Of a stretch of DNA of 64,000 nucleotides, positions 23,247 through 35,570 are shown piece by piece. Where the stretch lies: assembly GCF_050908995.1 (NCBI RefSeq), contig NC_135118.1, positions 7,688,001 through 7,752,000 of the forward strand, given 5' to 3'. How positions within the stretch are numbered: position 1 is the stretch's first letter; every line of letters starts with the position of its first letter. The notes under the pieces are model-generated. The model was given only the letters and a program-made list of their open reading frames with translations, was not told the origin of the DNA and did not search any database. The translations under genes and the position numbers were made by a program. This DNA is from Andrena cerasifolii (lineage: Eukaryota; Arthropoda; Insecta; Hymenoptera; Andrenidae).

Positions 23247-24575
23247 TAGATACATATCCACGCCGGTGGCCTCTGTGACTGCGCCGAGATGCAACGAACG
23301 ATAGAGGAGTAATTACAAAAAGTTACTCTCCGCTGGCTGTGCGCACCCTCGACAGTATAGACGCCTGGCGCGGTCGAGTGTTATCGTGAGTAGTAGATAC
23401 GGCATGTGGAGAGGGAGAGTGACTCAACGGTTTGCACCGCTGCATGTTGTTACGTGTCCCGGGCACGTTCTGCAGTATTGTGCAATCTAGGATGACATAT
23501 TACTCGGGAGCGCGAAAAAAAGCGTGCTTTACCTTTGTACGACTTGAAGAGGTGCCAGGGCGTTTTTTTTTTGCCCCCGAGAAAAGCGGAGAGTAACTAT
23601 GGCGGATCGTTGGCTGGTACTTTGTTTAATCTTCGGACTTGATTGATGCGTTTACTTTTTAGGTTGACACGAGGGGCTGTGTACAGGGGGAGTTCATCAA
23701 CTGGAGCTCGTCATTTAGCGTTAATATTGCGAAAGGTAGTGGAGTGGTTAATCGAAAAATTTGTAATTAATATGTTTGGCACTTATGGCTCGTGGAGGGG
23801 GACGATAAATAATTCGAGGGGATTTTTGGTGGCTTTATTTGTTAGAATAAATGTTCATCAGGATGATAGATTATTCAGACATTATTTAAATTAAGAAATC
23901 CCGCGAAGTCACTCCGAAATTGTACCATTCGATTAATCTAAATAACGATACGGCATCTGCCAGAGATTGCGTCTGCCTCGTGCAGGATGAATACTCTGAC
24001 CTGGCGGCCTGTCAGGTTTAGCACACAATCAAGCATTATCAGCCACGGTCAGACAGTAATTAATGGCTCGGCCTGGTCAAACAGTAATCAATAATCAATG
24101 GTCACTCATAATCAGGCCAATGGTACGGAGCCACATCACTTAGATCGGATCTGAACGCTATACCGAATTCAAAGGTAAACACCGCCATTTAACGGCCACC
24201 ATGTAGCACGCTTTGTTCGGCGAATTCAAAATACGTTTGCAATATGCATTTATGGATGAGTCGCGCGGCTACTGATGGTGCGAAGATCTTGTCGCATTAT
24301 TCGTTCATCGATGCACGAGCACGATGAATCGATCATTCGAAAATTACACAGGAAACATGTTTAATGGACACAACTCGTCCTATTCACTTGACAAACATGT
24401 CATTTTCTAATATCACGGGAACAATAGAAAATACCAACGAGGCTCCTCCGCAGCGAGGTTAGTAGCAATTAAAGTTACCCTTGGACCCCTAACCCCTGCC
24501 CTCCGGTGACATGGAACCTTCCCTGCCGATAGCAGTAGCTTCGAACCGAAGCTTGCCTTTTCGTTCACGAATACA
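23247..24575. other. Non-coding stretch with a possible small inverted-repeat element
   Basis: No gene is recognised. A perfect 14-bp inverted repeat AGTTACTCTCCGCT pairs 23321-23334 with 23585-23598, enclosing about 250 bp. Around 24.0-24.1 kb, GGTCAGACAGTAAT and GGTCAAACAGTAAT form a short local duplication. Confidence 0.5.
23321..23598. repeat. 278-bp interval bounded by a 14-bp perfect inverted repeat
   Basis: AGTTACTCTCCGCT at the left and its reverse complement at the right. The interior is GC-rich and includes the palindrome CGTGTCCCGGGCACG near 23453-23467. It may be a small MITE; no target duplication is seen. Confidence 0.35.
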
Positions 24576-24773
24576 TACTGTTGTTTGCAGAAAAGAAGGC
24601 GCCTGGACGCTAAGCGGGGTAGGGGTGCTACTTTGCTCGCATTGGCCGATGCGACAACGTCGACCAATACAAAGTAAGCGAACGGGACACAGGCGGTGGG
24701 AGCCAATGCGAGCAAAGTAGCCCCCTTGCCCCGCTTGACGTCCGGGCGCCTTCTTTTCAGCAAACGACAGTAG
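24576..24773. mobile_element. 198-bp foldback MITE
   Basis: The arms are about 78 bp each. The left begins TACTGTTGTTTGCAGAAAAG and the right end is the inverted counterpart, with clear pairing through GGCGCC, AGCGGGG and CTACTTTGCTCGCATTGG. Only about 40 bp lie between the arms. No convincing target duplication is visible. The short frames running across it come from the symmetry of the repeat and are not genes. Confidence 0.8.
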
Positions 24774-25633
24774 AGCGGCGACGCTGCTGCAGCGATGTTG
24801 ACCGCGCAGAGCCTATTACTCGGCGAAAACTTACTTTTCCCGGGGAAATTACTTTCACGAAGTATCTCATTTCGTCGGCGATGGGACAGAAAGGAGCTCC
24901 TTCCCATTTTCGAGTTACCGTCGAAGGAGCGTGGGCACCAACAGTACCGGTCTCGTCCATCGGAGCACGCAGTCTCCGCTCGCGCGCGTGCGCAACCCAC
25001 TGCACTTCGGGGTGGATTAGGGTTGACGGTCGTAGATCAAGGCTCGATGGCCTTTGAATTGAATGGGGACGCCTGCTCCTATGTCTCTTCGAGGAATGTA
25101 CGGTGTTCAACAGGGATTAGAAAATTGGTTTTCGTTGGGGCAACGGCGATAAATGTTGTTCCAAGTTCGTTCTTTTTAGTGGAAAGAAGGGTCTAAGCAC
25201 CCTAAATATTTTCGTTATTTCTAACGAGGAAACGCCACTTTGTCGTTGAAGTTGAAATGGTAGGCGACAACGACGTTTAATATTGAGGAAATGCTCATGG
25301 AAATTTACTCGGAATAAGCAAAACAGAGTGTTCGCCGCGAGCTAAGCCAGAATCTGGGTTGGGGGACCCTAATCAGGATACATTGAATTATACCGTTATC
25401 GTGGCGTCGCATAATGTTGCATAATGTAAAGCGTTCGATCAATTATGCGACGATATTTGTGCTTAATTATGCAGGTAAGCCAGGTATTCGCGCCGATATC
25501 GACAATCACTTTTCGGCTTCGATGTCCACACGGATTACAGATTCCTAATCCTTCATCCCGATCACACGTTTGTCGGACTTGGACGATCCATTAATGATAT
25601 TTAAGAGGTCTTTCCACTGTCACGCCCTGATAA
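24774..25633. other. Non-coding stretch, no gene recognised
   Basis: Short frames on both strands at 24.8-25.2 kb, the longest about 133 codons, have no family resemblance. The rest is unremarkable. Confidence 0.55.
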
Positions 25634-26309
25634 AGTACCGCTGTTTAGCACCTTTTTTGTCACAAGTAGAACGGGTTTACTAAATTGAAGTTTTTTCTAT
25701 TCATTAATAAGTGCTTTGGGAATAAAACAATTTTTTTGGGAATAAAATTATTTTTGTCATACTTCTTGAATGCCTGCCTGCCCCAAAATAAGAGGGTGCA
25801 ATATGCGCTGTGAAAAAAGAGACGCCTCGAGTGCGTGGTCGATTTTAGAGGAACCGTGTGTCTGAAACAAAATCTAATCCGTATGATTGTCGCTATATCC
25901 CGAACTAAGTAGAATCACACATTTTCGTTGTTTTTCCTCATCTTTTACGTGGCAGAATGATTAAAAAATTTAACTAATTTCGATAGTTCAACTTTGGACG
26001 TTCGCCATTTCGTTAATTCTTCATCAATCTAATTAATCTTAGTCCTTGCCATAGCGACAGTCATACGGATTAGAAATCTATTTGTTTTTTTTCTTTCAGA
26101 CACACGGTTCCTCTAAAATCGACCACGCAGTCGAGGCGTCTTTTATTTTACCGCGCATATCAAATCCACTTATTTTGGCGCAAGCAAGCGTTAAAAAAAT
26201 ATGAAAAAAATAATTTTGTATTCTCAAAGCACGTATTAATAAACAGCAAGAACTTCGATTTAGTAAACACATTCTTTTTGAGACAAAAAAGGTTCCAAAC
26301 AGCGGTACT
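25634..26309. mobile_element. 676-bp foldback element with about 275-bp arms
   Basis: The left starts AGTACCGCTGTTT and the right ends with the inverted AAACAGCGGTACT. Pairing runs through GTTTACTAAAT, TATTAATA, GTGCTTTG, the TGCGTGGTCGATTTTAGAGG block (left near 25830, right near 26115), GACACACGG, and AATCCGTATGA up to GCGACA near 25890/26060. About 140 bp of spacer remain. It is AT-rich except near the inner arms and encodes nothing. Possible TA target bases lie within the inverted GTAC ends, so the duplication cannot be read. Confidence 0.85.
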
Positions 26310-29296
26310 CTCTCGGGTCGTCGCAGAGCCCTTAACGGCGACCTTCGTCCTGGAACGATTTCATTTATCGTTTATAGCTGGCGAGGGAAACGCTGTTTAG
26401 ACACATCACGTTTTATATATCGTGTACACAATCGTCTCTACCCCTTCCCGCTATATCGTTATCAGTCCTAGGCCGTCTCTCATTTGCGCTGGAACTCGCG
26501 GCGCCAATTATCGCGCATAATACTTTGCCGCTTCGCTAAAAATTAGATTTCCAGCGGAAATAATTTCAGCCTCCGCTCGGGCTGGTAATTCAACTTGACG
26601 AGCGTCAGCGGAACCTGATACCTACGGCGGAGAGGGATCACGCTTTAATTCTTAAATTTCCTTGTTAATCCCCTTACCCGCGGGGCGAAGGGGGCGCACC
26701 GTCGATCGATCGAATCGGATTCGATTCCACGTTGCCCCGGGGCCGTGCTTCCGCTATCGGCGGGCGAAAAGGGTGAGCGGGAAGGAGGGGAAAAAGGGAT
26801 CGGAAGGGAGTGTAAATGAGGAGATCCGGGAGTGGCGGTTAACGAGAAGATAACAGGAACACGCGTGCCCCGGGATCAGGATGCAGGAGGCAAAAAACGG
26901 CTGCTCCAGCTCCCGGCACGCGACTACTTGTGCTTCACCCCCTTGCTTCTTCGTGCTCTATCGACACTCGAACCTCCCTCTGGCCGTCCATCACTTGGTG
27001 TCTTAAACCGGGAGACAGTGAGCGTGTCAGCGTCTAGTGTTGAAGAGCTCGTGTCTGTTCTCTGTTGTTGTTCCGCTTTTTACTCGTCCATGTTTATCTA
27101 CCTGCCTCTCTCTTTCTCTGTCTCTGCCCCTCTTGTTTTCGGCAGCAATGTCCTGCCTCGCAGACAACGTTTCGTCTCGTGCCTTTATGAGTCGTCGTGA
27201 AGGCAAATGACCTCGTCGTCACTCTCTCCGGCCGCTCGGGCTGAAACAGAAACGAAGGGGGTAGCGGCGGGGGAAGGGCGGAGGAGAGACGCGCGAAAGA
27301 GGAAACGCCAGCCAACGGAGGAAATAAAGCATTTCGCGAGGGGTGGCGGGAGGGTGCGCGCGGGGGCATAATTTTCGTTTCTTCCGCGGCCGTATTTCGC
27401 GGAGACAATGCGCCCCTGGGAACCGCAATCCAGGGTGCAACCGACCCAGAAAACACGCTTGGGATTACTGTACCGCGATAGCTCGCTTTCTGCCTGCCTA
27501 TTTGTCTTTGCGCCTCCACGTCCACGCTTCCGTCTCTGCCTGTGCCCGCGCCGAAGGGGTCGAAACGCTGGCCGCGGAACAAAAGTGGACACGGGATGGT
27601 CTTCTTTTTCGGGAGGATATGAGCTGGGCGGCCGACAGACGCTATTGCAGGCGCAAGATGACGGGGAAGCTTTGGAATTTAAATCTCCTCACGCGCAATC
27701 TTCAATTACTCCCAAGTTATACAGAGCGAGTCGTGTATAAGTAAATCCAAAGCGTGGCGTATAGTCTTTTGAACGTATTGCTTGAGCACAGCTCAGTACG
27801 ACTTGGCGAACGGTGTCTGTCTATTATCCATAGTCCACTATATAATCGAACGTTTAGCGTTCAGTGCTTACCCCTGTTCGCGCAGTGTAACAGTAGACAA
27901 ATCTAAACAAACTTGAGGTCCCGTGGAAAAGGAATCTTCGAAAATGTCCCGACGAGAAGGGAGTTTAATTGGAGTAATAGTAAATCGAAGATTCCGTCGA
28001 TTAAGCGGCTACCATCCACGGAAGTGTAACAGGAGAGGGTAAAGTCAACTTTCGTGGTAGAAAGCTCTCTAGTCCCTAACCGACATTCACATATCGATCC
28101 TCTATGGAATCCCTTTGGCTGAGATTGCAACGATCTTCACTTGAATGCTGGAACCGAACAGCGGAAGATGGGAAACTTTAGGAGCCCAGTGGGGCCCGCG
28201 GTTCTGAGTCAGAGGAGTTTCTTGTTAAAGTAACACTGGAAAACTTTTTCTATTATTAAATTTGCAACGCGGGTCGATATCTGTGCGATTCTCTTAACTC
28301 CTCTTCCAAGCGAAACCCATGGCGAATCGTGCCGTTTCGCGAATCAGACGAGACTCTCCTGATGAATCCTCTTCCCTTGGAAGATCCAAGAACCTTGGGG
28401 GATTAATTCTTTCTTTCCAGGATCAGTTATTTCACTCGAGGTCGCGCGGTTGATTATGCAACTCGTGGCGTAATGTAACGCGACATTATCGAATAAATTC
28501 GTTATTAAATTGAATAACTTGGGCGAACTGCAGACGGCAAGGACAGACAGACGTAGGAGACTTCAGCTTCGCGAAGTTTCTCGATGAATCCACCGAGAAT
28601 AGTTTGTCGTCGTCTTCGTCAAATTTCCAGCCTGCCACTGTGCAGTCTGCCTCTATTCCCGTATTAAATCAGACATACCTTTGCACGTGTTACGCGCTTT
28701 CTGCCCCCTCCATCCCCCAGGTGTCTACGAGTTCCTAAAACGAAATATTATACGATGCGCGAAAACAGCCGGATATGCACGGCAGGCCTGTGTTTTATTG
28801 CCCGGTACGGTTGGATAAATATGCGGACGCCTCTGCCACGACCTCCTACTCGGCCGTAAAAATGATAAAGAAGGGTATCGGCTGCTCGGCCACCCTGCAG
28901 CCTAAGAATACATATGGAAACGCCCTGCCGCGAACGCAGGACCCTCTTCTCTCTGGAATCAATGCCGAATCCTTTCCCTCTGTCACGAGCATTTTCCAAC
29001 GTCTTATCGCATCGTTTCTGCCGCAAACTGCCCCTCGCTCCTCGTTCCCGCGAGTAATGTTACAAACGACTGGTTGACCTTTACGTTTCTTGTCCGGGAA
29101 GAACGGGACGAGCCTCGTCACTGTTATATATGAAGATTAAAAGCAGAATTGCTGAGATAGTATCGGTCCCCCTTTCTCCATCTCGCCCCTCGCACGAGTC
29201 GCCTTAATAGGGTGGGAGTTTGAATTTTTCACAATTAAAGTTGAACGCTATGGTATTCACAAAAACTGACTTGTTCTTCTCTGTCTTCCCTTTCAG

Positions 29297-29345
29297 AGTT
29301 TGCAGACACCATTAAAGATGCAGTGAGACGACCTCGCAGCAATCA
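29297..29345 (+). other. Candidate short internal exon of an unidentified host gene
   Basis: A strong acceptor (about 25 pyrimidine-rich bases, ending CCCTTTCAG at 29296) precedes 49 bases, followed by GTGAGTACT at 29346, a good donor match. Only one frame is open: two bases, then FADTIKDAVRRPRSN, then two bases. The charged, plausible peptide and the good sites on both sides make it the best host-exon candidate in the window. It would place this region in an intron-rich gene on the plus strand. I do not recognise the peptide, and a single 49-base exon cannot be assigned to a family. It could be chance. Confidence 0.3.
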
Positions 29346-29951
29346 GTGAGTACTCTTTTCTTACGAATCGTATATCTTCACCAGGATCCTTCAAACACAT
29401 CGGCTCAAATTCGTGTTGTGCAAGAAACCACGCAACGACGTCGAGCATTACGTAATATCGTTTGTTCGACTTAAAAATCTCCAAGTGGAATCAATGGTTC
29501 GAGGCTTACAGGTACAATAATGTACAGAAGTCCTCGGTGCTTCCTTGCCACGGACCGCGACGATTTCTCGAGGAATATTCCTTGAGCGGCTGCCGATCCC
29601 GGCGACTTGCGCGGACGTCTCTCATGAATTTCATAAAGTTTCGTCCGTCCTGTACATTCGAAGTTTCACGAGGCCCGTGAAAATTGGCGGCCGTTCGACG
29701 CCCGCCCCAAAGCGTTCCGGTCCAAATCGAAATCTAAGCCGCGGCATCAATATACGGTGGCTCGTACTATAAATCCCGGTCGCTTTTCTCGTCGGAAAAT
29801 GGGGTTACGAGATGCGGCTGCCGCTGCGACCGGCCAATCCAATCAACTTACCTAAGAGACTTATGACAGGAATTTCATAAAACGAGGAGAAAGGGCTCCC
29901 CTCCAGGCAACGACGAACGGCCACGATAATTCAGACGATTCCCTTCGCCGA

Positions 29952-29976
29952 CCCCCCCCCCCCCTCCCACCCCCAG
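29952..29976. repeat. C-rich homopolymer tract
   Basis: A 13-base C run continuing as CTCCCACCCCC. Such tracts could form i-motif or G-quadruplex structure and are error-prone in assembly. Confidence 0.85.
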
Positions 29977-32900
29977 CCCGATTCTTTGTTCTCCTCCACC
30001 TTTAAACTATATTCTTAATCGAATTTCAAAGGTTTTATCCGCGCTTGGGAGTGCATTATCCAGCGGCCAATAGTACTAAATTCGATTCCGCCGCGTTTCG
30101 TGGACCGAGCGGGAGAGGAGCTTCTTCACTTCGGTCTTATCAATCTAATTTCAACACGGCAGGACTGTAAACGTCCCGCCAGTCACTCCACGCCCGCTGT
30201 CTCCACCTTCCCTGCCGTGTAAAATTCATTCTCCCTTTATAACAATAATGACCCTGCCGCCCTCTGCCTTGCTCGCTGAATCATTCATGCCGTCGAGGGG
30301 GTCAAGTCTGTGGAGTGTTCGTCAGCCGCCGTGCGATTACCGTGCATTAGTCGAGACAACTTCGCGTCCCTGAAGAGGACAGAAGTGGCCTTCCAGGGAA
30401 CGAGGAAGCATCGGGATACCGTACCTCCACGGAACCGTATTTCATTGTCGTTCATCCACTTTCTTTCCCCAGTCGCCCGGTAACAGAATCCCGCTCTTAA
30501 GCAACTGATTGCCCTGCCGTCCTCGAGCTTGATATTGCACCCACTTATTAAGATTGCTTGATTTTCGGCGCATTTAGAGCATGAAAGTATGTAACCTCGT
30601 TTCCGTTCAATATTCAGAAAATAAGACCATAGCTTTTCTCCGAGGAAACATAGATCTAATTGTTACGGAGAGATTTTGCATATTTTAATCAGATCTGTCT
30701 TCCTCTGATCATACATTTCCGTCAAATCCTCTATCCTAGTTTCTAAAATTACTTTCACGTAACCTAGAAGATCCGCAGACCGAACGAATTGAGAAAGGAT
30801 CGAAACTCGCGTTCCACCGAAGCGGATGGGTTCCAAATACAGCGAAAGTAATAATAGAAGGAAGTGCTTGCCCGAATGGAGTTAGTGAAACGAGAATACC
30901 AAGCTGCACTGTGTCCCATACGAGGAGGTAGAGAATACAAGCCGATTAAATGCTTCACTTTCTTCCACCCTCTGTTCCTTCTCTGTAGTTTCCCGTTCGG
31001 TTTCCACGTCCTTCTGGAGGGCTAGCCCGTTGTCCCGATATACAGGAAAGCTCGTGAAAGCAAGAGCATGGATAAGTCCATTGCAAATGCGTAAGCGAAT
31101 TACGAAAGTCCTTTGCCGTGTAGAAAGATTCCTTTGAGAGTGGTTCCATCGATGCTCCCCCGAATCGAAGGGCTAATTCACGATTCGTCGAGCTAATGGA
31201 AATGTCCTAATTCGCTAGGTCACTATTTGTTAATAGATTGTTATCCCTCTGTTCGCCATCCGTTGTTTCGCGTGTAGATAGAATGTTCAAAGGCGTGCTT
31301 ACTCGCCGATTCGAGGAATCATCCCCGTCACAGTCGCCGAAATATTTAACCCAGGTTCCTATTCAACCAAATAAATAATTAATTTTCTTTCTCATCGACA
31401 TTTCGGATCGACATTCCAGGCAACCACAATCCTGTCCCGTTGACTTCTCAAGCTTCCAACCCCGTGGAATTACCCCTCAGACAGTATCTTCTTTCTATTG
31501 AAACCGCGTGCCGCGAAGTTGCCAGGGTTTCTTACAGCAGCACTGATACGCAATCTTGACCGTATAAATCGTTCGTATTCGTTCTTCCCGTTTTGTTCGG
31601 GAACGTGGGGCGTGGTTGAGCGCGGAGCTGAGGAAATACGGTCGAACGGTGTACTGCATGGAAACGTTCCCTCTTACGCGGGGGAAGCGGAATCGAAACG
31701 AGCTAGAACCATCCACGGAATCACTGCGATACGCAGAGGTGGTTTGCTCGCTCGCGGGAACGGCTCATTGTTGCAATGAGAATCTTGAAGGAACCGTTTG
31801 TTTCGACGGCTTGTTATCAGAAATAATAAGGCCAGGCTTCGGTTTCTCGTGGGGATCGACTGCTCGCTCGCGGTTCGATGGCGATCCTCCCCCGTGACCG
31901 CAAATACGAACAACACAGGAGAGTACTTGACCGACTTTCCCTATCGGACCTGTTAACCTGATCCGCTTCTGTTTCGCCCGTCTCACTGACCAATAACAGA
32001 GGTGGTCGGTAAATCGTGCCACAGACAGTCAGCAGCTGATGCCTCGAGAAAAACCAAGTGGGAGACGTGGAATCAATTTTTTTTTTTTATTAATGAAACT
32101 ACTTTGTCCATCCAGGTGACCTACTATGGATCGGAGTTCGACGTGCAAAATCGCACGTTCGCTGATCGAGCAACGGTTTACTGGAGAGCCTATATTTCAC
32201 GGGATACCTCGATAAAAGAGGAGGCCATGTAATTCGCGGATCATTCGGGGGCATAGTGGTGAATCATGGAGCGCGGACGCGTGCTTGCGCGTGTACGGTC
32301 GCGTGCAGGGATCCGAGGGACTCGCAAACGCAACGCCGTGACAGTTACCTTTGATACAGGCGAAATATGCAGATACCGCGTGTATGCATATGTAACAGCG
32401 ACCGCAGTATAAATACCATGCTGTGAGGAAATATTTAATGGCGTATCGACGAATGTGGGCCATACGAGGATTATACAGCTTCGCGGCGCATTCGTTCCCA
32501 TCTGCTGTGCCATTGATTGGTAATACTTAACGAGGCGAAAGATTAGTGGCTATTTGTTAAACATACCTAGCCCAGACCATTAATTGACGTTAGGGGGCCC
32601 AGAATTCGGGCGATTTTTAATGAGCAGACGCGGGAAAGTACTTTGAATGATGCTCAATCAGCAGTGGAAGCAGGAATTGTTCTGAAACGTCCTGCAATGC
32701 GTGCGTGCGTGGAAGAGTGTAAAGTTGAACGTCCACTTATACTCTTCGTTGACCCAGAAACAACTGGCATAGGTTAATTAATTGTGAAATTCCTGCTCTT
32801 CTTCTTAATTATCCCCAGCTGCGAGCTTCACTTTGGACGCTATAAACGTCACTTCGCAAACATAGAACTTTTCATCCCCTGTCTAATCCGGTGGAAGGAA

Positions 32901-35335
32901 ATCACGCTTGGCAGACACACGGGTTCTTTCGATTCTAATTCGAATCCCCACGGTTAGACAATTACATGTGACGTTTTACAATAAATATCCAACGCAGAGA
33001 GATGGAAAGTTTTGAAGCCGTTGAGCTAAGCCGTATATAAATTGTTTTATCGCATACCTACTACACAAATCTTTTCTTCGCTCGACCGTTTTCGTTCTTT
33101 GAAAGCTCGCCTCAAATACAGAGCCGGCGGTATGACTCGCTGCCATTGTCTTGAGCTTACAGGCACGGCAACAAGCTTATAAGCCGCTGGCTGCGGAATG
33201 CGAGGATTAAAAGCCCGTCTTGCTTTCTTTGAGGAAAGCCTGATCGGCACGGTTGAAATGCTCCTCTGCTATAATGCCATTCCGACGCCGGTAGAATAGA
33301 TGAAGAATTCGTGATAACACCCAACTTTCCGCACCATTCCTTCCGTGATCTTGAATTTTAGTTTTTTTTTCTCACATTGAGAGATTCTGTGAACGTCATA
33401 GGAATGCAGCTCTGATTCCATTACTTGAATCCCTACGTCGCCGACGTGTCATTTTTTCGCTAATAGCGCTTGTGAATCAGTCGGATTCCAGGAATGTTTA
33501 ATGACGATTTGGGTGCTTGGATCGAACGCGAAATCGGTCGCGAAATGTGGTGGGGATTGTTGATGGCTCGTCTACTGTCTATCGTATCGAAATAACCGTG
33601 AGCGTTACGGTCTATGAAAGCGAACGGGGTACCCGGAGGCTCGTGCAAGTCGGTCGCATTACGTATCCGTTGGCATCTTGCGCAACTGAAACGCTCCAAG
33701 TTTCTGAACGGATTCGATATTACAGTTATCAGGCTAACTTCCTGCATTCCGAGGTTCGAACTTCTTTATAGATTCTTCGGAACTTTATGGCCCCAAGTAT
33801 GCTCATATCTTCCGGCCGTTTAGACTTTTCCGCGTGTTTTACGGCAACCGACGAGACGACGACTGTAACCTTACAGAACGAGGGAAATGTCGAAAGATTC
33901 TGAAAGCCGCGATTTCGTTACTATTCGTGTTCCCGCATTATCCGATGAGGTACGACGTAATCATGCTTCTCTAGAAAAAAAATATGTAAGTGGAAAGCTG
34001 TTCTTTTGGAAAAAGGAACGTTGGGTTCTCGAAGCGCTGTCCAACATCCTATCTTCCAAGAAAATGCAAATGACTAGAAGATTTGCACTCGGTCGTGCAA
34101 TACCGCTCGCAATCCCGCTCTATTCTCACTCGAGCAGCGAGGAATATAGTTCTGGCACAGTCAAGAGTGCAGAATCCTCTCTTGAATGTAATTTCAAATG
34201 ATCATTCCCACGAACGTTCCCGCTTATATTTATATCCGTCCGGGATCGTCGGAGCGGTGTCTCGGGATCGCCCGTCGTTTCTTCCCCCATAAACTTAAAA
34301 CTACCCTTTTATCTTCTATTCCATCGCAAATTCTCTTCCCGCGCTGATTTGTCTTCTCCCTTAGGGCGAGCCCGCGGTTTCGCCAATCCCCTGGCGTGCT
34401 TGGTAGACGTAGCTTTCGGGGAAGAAACCGCTTCCGTGTCGATGGAAGACCCTCTGGAAAATAAATATTTGTTTCGCCGATGCGCGCCGAAACAGTGAAA
34501 ACAATCGATGCTCGAAGAAACTGATTCGCCCGGTAAGATTTGCACGAACCGAAGGTGCGGATTTACGGAGATCGAGTCTGCACGAGTGGACGCTGAGATC
34601 GAAATCGGCGATCTTCGAACGTAATGCGGAATGGTCCTCTACATAGCTGTTCTATGTACACATCGTGAGGTCGTTCGACGAGATCGTGCTGATTCCTTCT
34701 GGGCGATTCCACCCAGGGGAATAATACTGACCCCTGTCGGACGGCAACATAGTCGTGCCCCGCAAGAAGACATCTCTTGGCCGGTTATTAGGTGGACTGG
34801 AGCGTTGGAGAACTTTGGCATAGCCGTTGTTTTATGTGTGTCATAGACATCTGGTACTAACAAGGTGCGATACAAACGACAGAAAAGTTGGGGGCCTAGC
34901 TATAGACCATCTAAATCCGTAAGACGAAATATTCGTAACTTTTAAACTCATACAAGTATGATAGTGACGATATTAATCCAGGAGTCCAGGGTCTATGTTC
35001 CTGTTCATCGAAATTTCGGAGTGCATTTACGTTCGCGGCCACGCATTATTGCAACTCATTGCCTGAGAACATTAGGTTTATCAGTTAAAAAAAAAATTCA
35101 GGCAAGCAGCTTCGTTGTACATAAAGACTGCGAATTTGTAAGTTTTTTATAAGCGTAATAGGATAAGATTTTAAAACAACATTTTGAAAATCTCGCTCAA
35201 TGCACCGTAAAAAGAAGAAAAATCAACTGTGTATTAATCTAACGCAATTTGACGGTGTACTAAAGATGTATTATTATTATGTTTGGGTTTCTGAAATTGA
35301 GGTCAGATACAGCTAGGCTCCAGCAATCTAAGAGT

Positions 35336-35570
35336 TGTCAGCACAGAGTCCCACGAGTTCGAAGTGGTCAGTTTCGTGTTTCATGAGCCACGCGGTCCCC
35401 AGTATAGTGTCCAATGAGTTAGATGGTTGTTAGTTCTTTCCGAAATCAGTTGTACTAGCTCCCTCGGGGCTGGGCACGTCACTGTCGTGTTACACGAGTC
35501 TGGAGCTGTTCGTATCGAATCGTGCGGATCTAAAATCATTTACATTGAGTCTTACGGGTTCCCATGGATC
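35336..35570 (+). repeat. Degenerate minisatellite, unit about 30 bp
   Basis: Successive units resemble one another loosely: CCCACGAGTTCGAAGTGGTC, then TTCATGAGCCACGCGGTCCC, then CCAATGAGTTAGATGGTTGT, and later TTACACGAGTCTGGAGCTGT. Each is followed by a variant of AGT(A/T)T(A/C)GTGT. The period is about 30 bp with heavy divergence. Confidence 0.4.

Noticed and set aside
24413..25000. 195-codon open frame on the minus strand
   Set aside because: It runs straight through the 198-bp foldback MITE, so the frame is a by-product of the inverted repeat.
32107..32232. Exon-like open segment after CATCCAG at 32116
   Set aside because: The pyrimidine tract is a distant T run rather than a proper acceptor context, the frame ends in a stop, and the peptide is not recognisable.
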